Shown piece by piece: positions 54,347-63,670 of a stretch of DNA of 64,000 nucleotides. A program made the position numbers and the translations under genes. Within the stretch, counting starts at the first letter, position 1. The number at the start of each line of letters is the position of its first letter. Below the pieces are notes generated by a model. That model did not search any database, was not told where the DNA came from, and saw nothing but the letters and a program-made list of their open reading frames with translations. This DNA is from an uncultured Bacilli bacterium (GTDB lineage Bacteria; Bacillota_I; Bacilli_A; RF39; UBA660), in contig CAJUHL010000003.1 in NCBI GenBank assembly GCA_910586425.1, positions 3,287-67,286 of the forward strand. Reading direction: 5' to 3'.

Positions 54347-55619
54347 CATGTTCCTCCTTTATATGTAAATCCAAAAAGGAAATTAATTCACTCACATCTA
54401 CTTTATATTCTTGTTTTGTATGATTGTCTTTTAAAGTTAAAATATTAGTTTGAACTTCTTCTTCTCCAAGTAAAATAACAAAAGAAGCATTCAAACGGTC
54501 TGCTTGTTTGAAATTACCTTTCATATTCCGTTTCATATAATCCATATCAACAGAAAAACCATTCATACGAAGTGTCTGTGCAAAAGTGAATGCTTTAGGA
54601 ATTTGTGATTCTTCAATTGGGATAATATATACATCTAACATATCTTTACCAATACTTATATTTTCACATTCTAACGCTGATAGTAATCTTTCCATACCAA
54701 GGGCAAACCCAACCCCTGGTGTCGACGGTCCCCCAATATTTTCGACCAAATGGTTGTATCTTCCACCACCACATAGGACATTTTGACTACCAAATCCTTC
54801 AATCGAAGCTTCGACTTCAAAGACAGTATGCGTATAGTAATCCAATCCTCTGACTACATTTGGATTCACTTGATAAGGAATCTCTAGCACATCTAAATAA
54901 TTCTTGACTTCCTCAAAATGCTTGCGACTCGTCTCATTTAGATAATCTGATATTTTAGGCGCGGTTTTCATACATTCTAAATCATGATCAATCTTACAAT
55001 CTAATATACGAAGGGGGTTCTTCTCATAACGTGTTTTGCAGTCCTCACAAAGTTCACCTAAATGCGGTTTAAAATGTTCTAACAAAGCCTCACGATACGC
55101 ATTTCTCGATTCTGTATCCCCCAAGGTATTGATATTAACTTTAATTCCCTTTAATCCAAGTAATCGGTAAAAATTAACTGGAATACTTATCACTTCTGCA
55201 TCCATCATAGGATTTTCCGTTCCAAATACTTCTACACCGAATTGATAAAATTCACGAAATCTACCCGATTGTGGTCTTTCGTACCGATACATGGGTCCCA
55301 TATACCATGTTTTAATTGGTTGGCTTGGATTTCCATACATTTTATTTTCAATATAACTTCTTACTACTCCAGCAGTTCCTTCTGGTCTTAATGTCATATT
55401 ACGATTGCCACGATCTATAAAATCATAAGTTTCTTTAGAAACAATATCAGTTGTTTCTCCTACTCCTCTATGAAATAATTCACTCGATTCAAATATTGGT
55501 GTTCTCACATATTCATAATGATATTTTTCCATTAATGAACGAAGTAAATTTTCTAAATACAATATTTTAAGTCCTAGACCACCATATACATCATATGTTC
55601 CCTTTGGTTTTTGCAGCAT
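54333..55619 (-). CDS. hisS: Histidyl-tRNA synthetase
   Basis: A 428-residue class II synthetase for tRNA(His). The N-terminus MLQKPKGTYDVYG and AGGAGG 7 nt upstream fix the start at 55619. Motif 2 is MYRYERPQSGRFREFYQFG (about 107-125), the histidine-A box is RGLDYYTHTVFEV (about 256-268), and GVGFALGMERLL is motif 3. A C-terminal anticodon-binding domain begins near 318 (DVYIIPIEESQIPKAF). It is co-transcribed with aspS. Unlike thrS, valS and serS here, no T-box precedes it. Confidence 0.97.
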   Translation of the reverse strand: MLQKPKGTYDVYGGLGLKILYLENLLRSLMEKYHYEYVRTPIFESSELFHRGVGETTDIVSKETYDFIDRGNRNMTLRPEGTAGVVRSYIENKMYGNPSQPIKTWYMGPMYRYERPQSGRFREFYQFGVEVFGTENPMMDAEVISIPVNFYRLLGLKGIKVNINTLGDTESRNAYREALLEHFKPHLGELCEDCKTRYEKNPLRILDCKIDHDLECMKTAPKISDYLNETSRKHFEEVKNYLDVLEIPYQVNPNVVRGLDYYTHTVFEVEASIEGFGSQNVLCGGGRYNHLVENIGGPSTPGVGFALGMERLLSALECENISIGKDMLDVYIIPIEESQIPKAFTFAQTLRMNGFSVDMDYMKRNMKGNFKQADRLNASFVILLGEEEVQTNILTLKDNHTKQEYKVDVSELISFLDLHIKEEHDEED

Positions 55620-55845
55620 AATATCCTCCTTTAAAATCCAATTTGTTTTGTTTTTCATCTGATTTCAATTCTTCACATATTTCAACACTAATGTCTTCTT
55701 CGGTTATTGTTATCAGATCCTGAACATTATCACTATTATAGCATCTATTTGCATGACTCATCACTATTTTATCAAATAAATTGTCAATAAATCGTCCATT
55801 TCCAAAATGTTCCTGTTTCATAAAATCTAGTATAATTAATTTCAC
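55591..55845 (-). pseudogene. C-terminal remnant of a SpoVK/CbbX-type AAA+ ATPase
   Basis: An 84-codon frame. MKQEHFGNGRFIDNLFDKIV, followed by MSHANRC, matches the lid helix of SpoVK/CbbX-type AAA+ proteins (pattern G-N-x-R-x-x-x-N-L-F-x-K-A). Walker A and B and the rest of the ATPase are missing, and the frame runs past the hisS start to 55591. A GTG with AGGTG upstream could still start translation at 55845, so a short protein may be made. It is best explained as the 3' end of a deleted gene between the kinase-like gene and hisS. Confidence 0.6.
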
Positions 55846-55889
55846 TTTTGCACCTATTTTTTCATTCGTATAGATATTTTATCAGTATT

Positions 55890-56759
55890 TCATACATTAG
55901 TGAATAATTCTTTGAATAAACCTTTTTGTTTTTGGTCTTTTATTTCATAATGATTTTTGGCCTGATTATATGCAAAACAATTTAAGTTGAAATGGTAATC
56001 TCCACAAATTTGATCCCAAGTAGAACACATCGTTTGATTTTGCAAGGATTCTATATATTTAGTAAATTTTGGATACTTTTTTATCAATAAACGAATGGTA
56101 TTATAATTTAATACTACAATAGGATTTCGAATCATAACAGAGGCAAGCTCGGCTTCTTCTATACAGTTTGAAAAATCGTATACGGCAGATAAATCCAAAT
56201 ATTGTGTCGCGTGATTTATCTGAAATTGAAGATTCGTATCACCACGATCTTTTTGTAACATATATAAATCTAACGCTAACAGTTTTAAAATATGTTCTTC
56301 TAATTGAACTGCATTGATAGGATCTATACATAATGATTTTAAAATATCTAGACTGGCTAAATTAAATCTATTTTCCAATAGTGTTTTCACTGGAAGTTGC
56401 TGTATAAAATAATAATCAGATGACTCCATTCGAAAGTTCTCGGAAGCAATTCCAATAGAATCCTTTGTTTTTGCTACAACAAAGGAAACAGCTGGTAGTT
56501 CTATAATCTTTGCAAGGTAACTCCCCATTAATTCATCTAATATGGAAAAAGGATAACCATATCTACTTTCTTCCGATTTAAAATAAAACCATTTCAAATT
56601 CTGATAATACATACGTTCAATATATCGATTAGTCAAGCTACTAGAAGGTAAACCCAGTACTTGATATTTTTGTTGTCTAGAGATAGAAACATCATTTTTT
56701 AATTCTAAAATTGGTGTTTCATCTGTAATTAATTTCTGTAAAAACAAAATCGGTTTCAT
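55890..56759 (-). CDS. HipA-like kinase, divergent
   Basis: A 289-residue soluble protein whose C-terminal half carries HipA-type kinase signatures: DRGDTN (171-176), fitting the catalytic loop D-x4-N, and AVYDFSN (192-198), fitting the metal-binding Y-D segment. The N-terminal part has SRYGYPFSILDELMG and IASENFRME, which recall the substrate/nucleotide pocket of the family. HipA kinases phosphorylate proteins such as glutamyl-tRNA synthetase; the substrate here is unknown. There is no HipB-like DNA-binding partner, only an AAA+ remnant downstream. ATG 56759 has GGATGTGATACT in front. Confidence 0.6.
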   Translation of the reverse strand: MKPILFLQKLITDETPILELKNDVSISRQQKYQVLGLPSSSLTNRYIERMYYQNLKWFYFKSEESRYGYPFSILDELMGSYLAKIIELPAVSFVVAKTKDSIGIASENFRMESSDYYFIQQLPVKTLLENRFNLASLDILKSLCIDPINAVQLEEHILKLLALDLYMLQKDRGDTNLQFQINHATQYLDLSAVYDFSNCIEEAELASVMIRNPIVVLNYNTIRLLIKKYPKFTKYIESLQNQTMCSTWDQICGDYHFNLNCFAYNQAKNHYEIKDQKQKGLFKELFTNV

Positions 56760-56895
56760 AGTATCACATCCATCTTTATAAAACACTCTTTTTGAATATA
56801 TTTTTAAAAAGATAAATCTATTATACATAAAAATGATATATTGTCAAAATCATAACCAAATATCAATTACTAAATAATATAAACAGGTTAAAAAT

Positions 56896-56920
56896 AAAAA
56901 AGGAATCACTTTTCCTTTTT
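56896..56920 (-). terminator. Terminator of the comN-secDF-rsh operon
   Basis: Minus strand AAAAAGGAA / TTCCTTTTT with a 6-nt loop and T run, overlapping the last codons of the AI-2E-family gene. Confidence 0.85.
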
Positions 56921-57970
56921 ATCCTTAATATCTTCTATCTTATCACTAATATCTTCCCAATAAAATTTATAAGTCGTAATCAAGATAATTGCAAGTGGTA
57001 AAGAAATAATAACCCCAGCAATTCCAAATAAAATTCCACCTGCAAAGACAGCAAATATACCAACCAAAGGATGTATTTTATTGGTTTTTCCATAAACAAG
57101 AGGATTGATTAAATATCCATCTAACCATGATAGTAACATAAAGACAATTAAGGTTTTAATAAACATTGCTGGACTAATCACAAAGGCAGTAACTGCGGCA
57201 ACTATATTGGCAATCATTCCACCAAAATATGGAATCAAGTTTGCAATCATGGCAAGGAATCCAAGCAACAATGCATCTGGATGTCTAATAATGGTATAAG
57301 CCAAAGAATACTCTACTAATGTAATTAGCATAATTCTTAAAAAGCCTGTCAAATACTGCTTCATCTCATGATCTACTGCTGCAACATATCGAAATGCCTT
57401 TTTATTTTTCCTTTTTAAATACCTTTTAACACAATTACGTATTTTATCCATGTCAATTAAGAAATAAATCGCAGATGCGAAAGCAATAAACGCAATCGAT
57501 ACATATTCCATAGAAACACCTATCATATTAATAGCGCCATTCGATACATATTTTCCTAATGACATAATAATATCATTGAATCCATTGGATAATGTATCTT
57601 GCAATGGTCCAAAATTAATATCATATTTCATTGAAATCTCTTTGATAAAAGCAATAATTCCATTAAATAAACTAGACAGTTGTCCGAATAATAACGGTAA
57701 AACTGTAATTCCTAGAAAAGCAATTACACCTATAATAAGCGCCAAAATGATGACAACAGATAATGCCTTTGGAATTTTACGTTTCATCAAATACTGCAAA
57801 AAAGGATATAACGCATATGCAACAATAAATGCCATGAAAAATGGTACAATAATTTTTTTGAATGTCGCCAAACAACCTAACCATAAATTTCCTGTACGAT
57901 ACACCAAAAAAACAATCAATACAATCAAAGCACAATTAATCAATTTAAAATCTGGTTTATTTTTAATCAC
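56906..57970 (-). CDS. AI-2E/PerM-family membrane transporter
   Basis: A 354-residue protein of the AI-2E exporter superfamily (YtvI/PerM/TqsA). About eight membrane segments are visible: two at the N-terminus, one at about 62-85, one near 155-170, then a cluster from about 210 to 335. The family signature GFLAMIANLIPYFGGMIANIVAAV (about 234-257) is clear. The GTG start overlaps dtd by 8 nt, with AGGAAGAAAT as ribosome site. Members export signal molecules or act as Na+/H+ antiporters; the role here is unknown. It is the last gene of the six-gene operon. Confidence 0.88.
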   Translation of the reverse strand: MIKNKPDFKLINCALIVLIVFLVYRTGNLWLGCLATFKKIIVPFFMAFIVAYALYPFLQYLMKRKIPKALSVVIILALIIGVIAFLGITVLPLLFGQLSSLFNGIIAFIKEISMKYDINFGPLQDTLSNGFNDIIMSLGKYVSNGAINMIGVSMEYVSIAFIAFASAIYFLIDMDKIRNCVKRYLKRKNKKAFRYVAAVDHEMKQYLTGFLRIMLITLVEYSLAYTIIRHPDALLLGFLAMIANLIPYFGGMIANIVAAVTAFVISPAMFIKTLIVFMLLSWLDGYLINPLVYGKTNKIHPLVGIFAVFAGGILFGIAGVIISLPLAIILITTYKFYWEDISDKIEDIKDKKEK

Positions 57971-58412
57971 ATTTCTTCCTACTTTCTATCAATATAGTAA
58001 CTGGACCATCATTGGTAAGAGTTACTTTCATATCAGCACCAAACTTTCCAGTTTCCACCTTCACATATTTAGAAAGCTCTTGGTTCCATCGTTCATAAAG
58101 GGGTTCCGCCTCTTTCGCTTTCAAAGCTGCACTATAACTAGGGCGATTTCCTTTTTCTGTATTCGCATATAATGTAAATTGCGAAATACTAAGAATACTT
58201 CCCTTTTGGTCTAAAATAGATTCATTCATTGTTCCATTTTCATCTTCAAAAATACGAAGATGAATTAACTTATTGATACAATACTGAATATCATCTATTC
58301 CGTCCCCTACTGTAAAACCTACCAATACAACCATACCTTTTTCAATTTTTCCAACACAAACTTCATCCACTGTAACCGAAGCCAAAAGGCTTCTTTGGAC
58401 CAAAACTCTCAT
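57963..58412 (-). CDS. dtd: D-aminoacyl-tRNA deacylase
   Basis: A 149-residue homodimeric enzyme that hydrolyses D-aminoacyl-tRNA and mischarged Gly-tRNA(Ala). Both signatures are present: SQFTLYA (about 79-85) and TNDGPVT (about 132-138), where the Gly-cisPro pair forms the chiral filter. Its length agrees with the family. The ATG overlaps the end of rsh by 4 nt, with AGAGGTTGATT upstream. The rsh-dtd pairing is common in Firmicutes. Confidence 0.97.
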   Translation of the reverse strand: MRVLVQRSLLASVTVDEVCVGKIEKGMVVLVGFTVGDGIDDIQYCINKLIHLRIFEDENGTMNESILDQKGSILSISQFTLYANTEKGNRPSYSAALKAKEAEPLYERWNQELSKYVKVETGKFGADMKVTLTNDGPVTILIESRKKCD

Positions 58413-60577
58413 TTAATCAACCTCTGCACTTCAAACACATTTGTTAATTGTTCCAAATCATTGATAAATTTATCCAATTTCTCTTTATTTTCTACCAAAA
58501 CGACAATATCATAAATCATTCCATCCTCATTATGAAATGTATTAACACTTTGAATGGAAATATTATGATTAGAAGTCTTTGAAATAATATCCAATAATAA
58601 ATTATCACTATTCAATGTATGAATAAGTAAATTGGTTGGATACCGTTTGGCAATTTCATCACTCCATCTAACATCTATAATGCGCTCTGCCAATTCCTGA
58701 ATATTAGGACAAATAGAACGATGTACTGTAATTCCATAACCCTTGGTAATATATCCAACAATTTTATCTTGCGGAACAGGTTTGCAACAAGAAGCAACAT
58801 TCACTTTAATTTCATCAATGCCCTCTACCATAATATCATTTTTTACAGTAGGAAGAATGACTTCTTTATTTTTTGTTCTCTTTAAAATAATTTCTTCTTT
58901 GGTACTATTTTCTCCAGTCACTACATTGATTACAGTTCCTACTGGTATTTTACCATTCCCAAGATTAATATAAATATCGTCTATTCCATCACATTTTAAT
59001 TCTTTGATGATTTTATCAATATTTTCGTTTGACAAAAACTCATTGAATCCCAATTTTCGTTTTCGTAATTCCTTGGCAAGTAATTCCTCACCCTTTTTTA
59101 AATATCCCTCTTTATCAATTTTTCGATAAAAAGAACGAATTTTATTTTTCGCTTGGGTTGTTTTGGCCATATTAATCCATTCACGGCTAGGCCCCAATGC
59201 ATTTTTATTGGTGTTAATCTTTACAATATCCTGATTTTGTAATACATAATCCAACGGAACTATGTTGTTATTGACAATAGCCCCAATCATTTTATCTCCA
59301 ACACCACTGTGTACCTTATAGGCAAAATCAATTGGTGTTGCTCCAGCTGGTAATTCAATAACATCTCCAGCTGGAGTATATACATAAATAGTGTCTTTAA
59401 ATACATCCTCCGTAACAGACCTTACAAATTGTTCATCATTAGGTTCCTCATTGTTGAGTTCCATAATAGAACGGAAAAATTGCAACTTTTGCTCCATTGT
59501 ATTTTGCATGACTGTAACAGTACTTCCCTTTTCTTTATAAGACCAGTGAGACGCAATTCCACGCTCCGCTATGTCATCCATTTCATAGGTACGAATTTGG
59601 ATTTCAAATAAATACCCATCAAATCCAAATACCGTTGTATGAAGCGATTGATACATATTGGTTTTAGGCATCGCTATATAATCTTTAAAACGTTTGGGAA
59701 TTGGCCTATATTTAGAATGAATCATTCCAAGAGCTTGATAACATTCTTGCTCTGTATTTACAAAAACACGAAGGGCAAGTAAATCGTATATTTCACTAAA
59801 TTTTTTTCCTTTATCCAATTTTTTATAAATACTATAAATACTTTTTGCACGTCCTTTTATTTCATGAAGAATGTGATTTTCATTTAAAATTTCAGACACT
59901 TTTTTCATCATTTCATTGACAGCATTGTCACGCTCCGCTTTGGTCTGATTGAGTTCCTCAACAATGGAAAAATAAACATCTGGCTTTAAATATCGAAGTG
60001 ATAAATCTTCTAATTCACTTTTGATATGATTCATTCCCAAACGACTCGCAATTGGAGTTAAAATATCTAAAGTTTCTCTTGCTTTTTCCTTCTGCTTTTC
60101 TTCTGGATGAACCCAAATGGTACGAAGATTGTGCAAGCGATCAGCGAGTTTGATAATAATAACACGGACATCTTCACAAAGACCTACTAAAATTTTACGA
60201 TGGGTCGCAATGGTTGCATTATTATTATTTTCAAAATTCAGCTTGTTAATTTTAGTAACACCATCAACCAAAGAAGCAACTGTTTTTCCAAATTTTTCTT
60301 CTAATTCCTCTTTTGAAATACCGCAATCTTCTAACACATCATGGAGTAAAGCTGCACATAAGGTTTCTGCATCCGCATTGATTTCTGTTAAAATGGAAGC
60401 AACATGTAAAGGATGCTCAATATAGTCCTCACCTGTTAATCGTTTGATTCCAAAGTGTTTTTCTGCAGCAAATTGGTATCCATTTTCAATTAAAGATAGC
60501 TCCCTTTCATCTTTGATATAAGTAGATACGGATGCCATAAGATCTGCGATTGTAATATGCATATTTTTTTTGGTCAT
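58409..60577 (-). CDS. relA: Bifunctional (p)ppGpp synthetase/hydrolase Rsh (RelA/SpoT)
   Basis: A 722-residue stringent-response enzyme that makes and degrades (p)ppGpp. The hydrolase HD domain has HPLHVASIL (about 55) and LLHDVLEDCG (about 77-86), with H-D-x-x-E-D intact, so it should be active. The synthetase domain has RAKSIYSIYKK and RFKDYIAMPKTNMYQSLHT (about 295-313), with the R-F-K-D form seen in bifunctional enzymes. TGS domain about 390-450; Cys-containing helical region (NVASCCKPVP, about 590-600); C-terminal ACT domain about 650-722. It follows the 182-residue gene by 14 nt. Confidence 0.98.
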   Translation of the reverse strand: MTKKNMHITIADLMASVSTYIKDERELSLIENGYQFAAEKHFGIKRLTGEDYIEHPLHVASILTEINADAETLCAALLHDVLEDCGISKEELEEKFGKTVASLVDGVTKINKLNFENNNNATIATHRKILVGLCEDVRVIIIKLADRLHNLRTIWVHPEEKQKEKARETLDILTPIASRLGMNHIKSELEDLSLRYLKPDVYFSIVEELNQTKAERDNAVNEMMKKVSEILNENHILHEIKGRAKSIYSIYKKLDKGKKFSEIYDLLALRVFVNTEQECYQALGMIHSKYRPIPKRFKDYIAMPKTNMYQSLHTTVFGFDGYLFEIQIRTYEMDDIAERGIASHWSYKEKGSTVTVMQNTMEQKLQFFRSIMELNNEEPNDEQFVRSVTEDVFKDTIYVYTPAGDVIELPAGATPIDFAYKVHSGVGDKMIGAIVNNNIVPLDYVLQNQDIVKINTNKNALGPSREWINMAKTTQAKNKIRSFYRKIDKEGYLKKGEELLAKELRKRKLGFNEFLSNENIDKIIKELKCDGIDDIYINLGNGKIPVGTVINVVTGENSTKEEIILKRTKNKEVILPTVKNDIMVEGIDEIKVNVASCCKPVPQDKIVGYITKGYGITVHRSICPNIQELAERIIDVRWSDEIAKRYPTNLLIHTLNSDNLLLDIISKTSNHNISIQSVNTFHNEDGMIYDIVVLVENKEKLDKFINDLEQLTNVFEVQRLIK

Positions 60578-60591
60578 ACTCCCACTTCTTT

Positions 60592-61140
60592 CTAGGCAGC
60601 TTTTTTGTATATTTTATCATTATCATATCCGATTTCCACAATACTGCGATTCGGATTTTGTCCTTGATGATCATCCACCACTTTATTTTTTTGAACCCTT
60701 TTTTGTGCTTCATAAACAGACACATCATGATATTTTAAGATAAAATGACGCACCGATTCTGGTAAATTTACTAGTTCCTCGAAAAGGCCATCCCTTTCTT
60801 TTTTCTCTAGTATATATTGGTCCCAATGACCCAATACTTTTCCCAAACTATGTAAGATGGGAATATTGTTTTGTAAACGAGAAATTACATACGCTTGTTT
60901 AATGGTTTCCCATGTAATTTCATCTTCTGTTACATAAGGGGATACTTTCAAAAAAGAATAAATTGGACTCTTTTTAGAAATTCTAACATACTCTGATTCC
61001 TCATGAAACAAATTTGCAAGCAAAGATGCAACTGTATGATTTCCTTCTTTTACTGCATATGTATATGCATCAAGCAGTGAAGACAAATTCATAGAAACAT
61101 ATTCTGGATTTTTTAAATCTGTATATATTTGGATACTCAT
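60592..61140 (-). CDS. Unknown protein between secDF and rsh
   Basis: A 182-residue soluble protein with a mostly helical pattern (SSLLDAYTYAVKEGNHTVAS, EEITWETIKQAYVISRLQNN) and no family I recognise. The C-terminal 30 residues are hydrophilic (QKNKVVDDHQGQNPNRSIVE). AGGAGG precedes the ATG. It is tightly packed between secDF (12 nt) and rsh (14 nt), so it is very likely made with them. The position suggests a role in export or stress signalling, but nothing in the sequence proves it. Confidence 0.7.
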   Translation of the reverse strand: MSIQIYTDLKNPEYVSMNLSSLLDAYTYAVKEGNHTVASLLANLFHEESEYVRISKKSPIYSFLKVSPYVTEDEITWETIKQAYVISRLQNNIPILHSLGKVLGHWDQYILEKKERDGLFEELVNLPESVRHFILKYHDVSVYEAQKRVQKNKVVDDHQGQNPNRSIVEIGYDNDKIYKKAA

Positions 61141-61152
61141 TTCCTTCCTCCT

Positions 61153-63387
61153 TTATGAATTCACTCCTTTTACTTTTAATTCTTCTGGTTCATCATACCA
61201 TTTTTTCTTTTTAGTTTTTCCAACCGTTCTTTTTTCTATCTGATACCAAAGTTGACTGGCTATACATATTGAAGAATAAGACCCTGCAATTAAGCCAAAG
61301 AACATCGCAATATTAAAATTAATAATTTCATGAGATCCCATAAAAATGAGACAAACAACAGGAATTAAAGTAGTAAGTGTTGTTATAATACTCCTTGTCA
61401 ATGTTTGTTTTAAACTAGTATTGACAACTACAGCCAAATCTTCTTTACTCTTAATCGTATTCTTTTTCTTTACACTTATATTCTCCTTAATGCGATCAAA
61501 TAAAACAATTGTATCATTAATCGAATATCCTATGATAGATAAAATTGCTGCAACAAAGATACTAGACACTTCTAAATTCAAAAGGCTAAATCCTGCTACA
61601 ATTACAAAAACATCATGTAATAAAGATACAATAGCGCCAATCGCATAACTGAAACGATAGCGAATAGAAATGTAAATCACAATGGCTATACTAGCAAGTA
61701 ACAAAGATAAAAAGGCGTTTTTGATTAACTCTTGTTTTACTACATTGGAAACAACTCCAATTTCAGTTTCAGCTTCATATTTCTGTTTGAAATGATTTTC
61801 TGTTTTTAAAACTTGCTCTTGATTCAAACTATCTGCAATCAAAACCTCAATGTTCTTATCATTCAATACTTCAATATTTGAAATAGTATACCCCATTTCA
61901 AGCAATTCTTGTTCTATGATTTCTGGAGTAATTTCTTGTTTACTTTGAATTGAAATAGATGAACCTCCCTTGAAATCAATCCCCAAATTAAGTCCTTTCC
62001 ATCCCAATGAGACAACTCCAAGAACCACTACAATTATAGACAAACCAAAGAATATTCTGCTCGATTTGATAAAATCTATTTTGTGCCATGACTCTTGATT
62101 TAACCTTTTCTCATGAACGCCTAAAAAGAAATTCCATTTATGGTCAAAATATCCTGTTTTTACAAATAAATTCAATAAATATCTTGTTACAAATACCATA
62201 ACAAACATAGTTACAAAAATACTAATCATCAACATGGTTGCAAATCCTTTGATGCTACTTTCTCCAAAAAGAAATAAAATAACCGCAACAATCAATGTAG
62301 TCACATTAGAATCAATAATAGTTGCCAAAGAATTTTTGTTGCCTGATTGATATGCAGCTTGAAAACTGCTTCCTTTTTTTAATTCATCTTTAATACGAGC
62401 AAAGTGAATAACATTAGCGTCAATTGCCATACCAATTCCAAGTAGCATTGCCGCAATTCCAGGTAATGTTAATACCCCTCCAACTAGCCAAAAAATAGCA
62501 AACGTACAAAAAGTGTAAATCACCATTCCAATGGAAGCAACAAAACCTGCAAAATGATAAAGGAAAATCATAAGTACGATGATAAGTGCAATACCAATTG
62601 TACCAGCAAAAACAGTCTTTTCTAATGAATGCATTCCAAAACTTGCAGTAACAGTTTTAGAAGAAACTTCTTCTAATTTAGTAGGTAAACTTCCAGAATT
62701 AATCAAATCTACTAAATTTTTGACTTCTTTTTGCGTGAAATTTCCCTGAATAATAACATCACTTGCAAATCCTTCGCCCACAGTTGCAACAGATAAACAT
62801 TTGGAATCATTTAAACTTCCACATTTTGTTTCTTCTTTTTTAAATGAACTATTTTCATCGAAATCTAACCAAATAACGATACGATTATCGCTCATTTCAC
62901 TCACTTGCTTGGTTACGTGATAAAACTGATCTTTATCTTTTACACTAAGTGATACAGCAGGTCTTCCTTTACTATCTTGTCCAACTTTCGCCCCACCACT
63001 ATTTAAAACACTACTTGACATTAAAAGCTTGTCACTGGTATCACGAAATGTTAAATTGGCAGCTTGACTTAAAATTTTGCGTGCTTCTTCTGCATCAGTC
63101 ACACCTGCTAATTGAACACGAATTTTATGATCACCCTCTACTGTAATTACAGGTTCTGATACCCCTAAAACATCAATTCTTTTCAACATTGTTTTGTAGG
63201 TACTGGTTACCATATCACTGGTGACAGGTGTTCCATCTATACTTTGTACATCGTATAAAACTTCAAATCCACCTTTTAAATCCAATCCAAATTTCAAATT
63301 TTTAATTAATATTGGGCTAAAAAGACCAATCATCCCTAATATAAAAATAATTATTATAAAAGATTTTAATATTCCCTGTTTTTTCAT
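61153..63387 (-). CDS. secDF: Protein translocase SecDF, fused
   Basis: A 744-residue membrane protein that uses the proton motive force to assist Sec export. The SecD half has an N-terminal TM, KFGLDLKGGFEVLYDV, a large extracytoplasmic P1 domain (about 40-250) and TMs with GIGMAIDANVIHFARI. The SecF half begins near 455 with NLGIDFKGGSSISI, and SIIGYSINDTIVLFDRIKEN carries the conserved TM residues. Twelve TMs in all. The start at 63387 has GGGAGGAAATGT; the upstream codons overlap comN. It ends in a basic tail (KTKKKKWYDEPEE). Confidence 0.97.
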   Translation of the reverse strand: MKKQGILKSFIIIIFILGMIGLFSPILIKNLKFGLDLKGGFEVLYDVQSIDGTPVTSDMVTSTYKTMLKRIDVLGVSEPVITVEGDHKIRVQLAGVTDAEEARKILSQAANLTFRDTSDKLLMSSSVLNSGGAKVGQDSKGRPAVSLSVKDKDQFYHVTKQVSEMSDNRIVIWLDFDENSSFKKEETKCGSLNDSKCLSVATVGEGFASDVIIQGNFTQKEVKNLVDLINSGSLPTKLEEVSSKTVTASFGMHSLEKTVFAGTIGIALIIVLMIFLYHFAGFVASIGMVIYTFCTFAIFWLVGGVLTLPGIAAMLLGIGMAIDANVIHFARIKDELKKGSSFQAAYQSGNKNSLATIIDSNVTTLIVAVILFLFGESSIKGFATMLMISIFVTMFVMVFVTRYLLNLFVKTGYFDHKWNFFLGVHEKRLNQESWHKIDFIKSSRIFFGLSIIVVVLGVVSLGWKGLNLGIDFKGGSSISIQSKQEITPEIIEQELLEMGYTISNIEVLNDKNIEVLIADSLNQEQVLKTENHFKQKYEAETEIGVVSNVVKQELIKNAFLSLLLASIAIVIYISIRYRFSYAIGAIVSLLHDVFVIVAGFSLLNLEVSSIFVAAILSIIGYSINDTIVLFDRIKENISVKKKNTIKSKEDLAVVVNTSLKQTLTRSIITTLTTLIPVVCLIFMGSHEIINFNIAMFFGLIAGSYSSICIASQLWYQIEKRTVGKTKKKKWYDEPEELKVKGVNS

Positions 63388-63400
63388 ACATTTCCTCCCA

Positions 63401-63670
63401 CTAATCTTCAAAATATACTGTACGATTTCGCATATTCAATTTTTCTTTTAAATAGGTATCTATCTGTGCACTCTCTGTATTTAAAATATCACTCACCATT
63501 TGATGTAATGACAAATTATTGGCTTTTTTCCAAATGGACTCTTTTAAATAGTTCCATATATCTTCTGATTTTATGTATTCATATCCAGCACGTCGCATTT
63601 CTTCTTTTTTCGTATGTAATGCAGGTTTTAAACGTGTGTATAGTTCTTCTAATGAATTAAATTCCTCCAT
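63401..63670 (-). CDS. comN: ComN-family post-transcriptional regulator
   Basis: An 89-residue protein of the Post_transc_reg family (pfam13797). EELYTRLKPALHTKKEEMRR, then EDIWNYLKESIWKK and LSLHQMVSDILNTESAQIDTYL match the family throughout. In B. subtilis ComN (YrzD) acts post-transcriptionally on comE and localises to the septum; the gene neighbours secDF there as well, which supports the call. The start at 63670 follows AGGAGG by 6 nt. It is the first gene of the six-gene operon. The last 260 bases (63740-64000) hold no supported gene. Confidence 0.88.
   Translation of the reverse strand: MEEFNSLEELYTRLKPALHTKKEEMRRAGYEYIKSEDIWNYLKESIWKKANNLSLHQMVSDILNTESAQIDTYLKEKLNMRNRTVYFED

Noticed and set aside
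57576..58172. Plus-strand 198-codon ORF opposite the PerM and dtd genes
   Set aside because: Long because it mirrors two membrane/soluble genes on the other strand; both opposite frames are clearly real and this one has no recognisable features.
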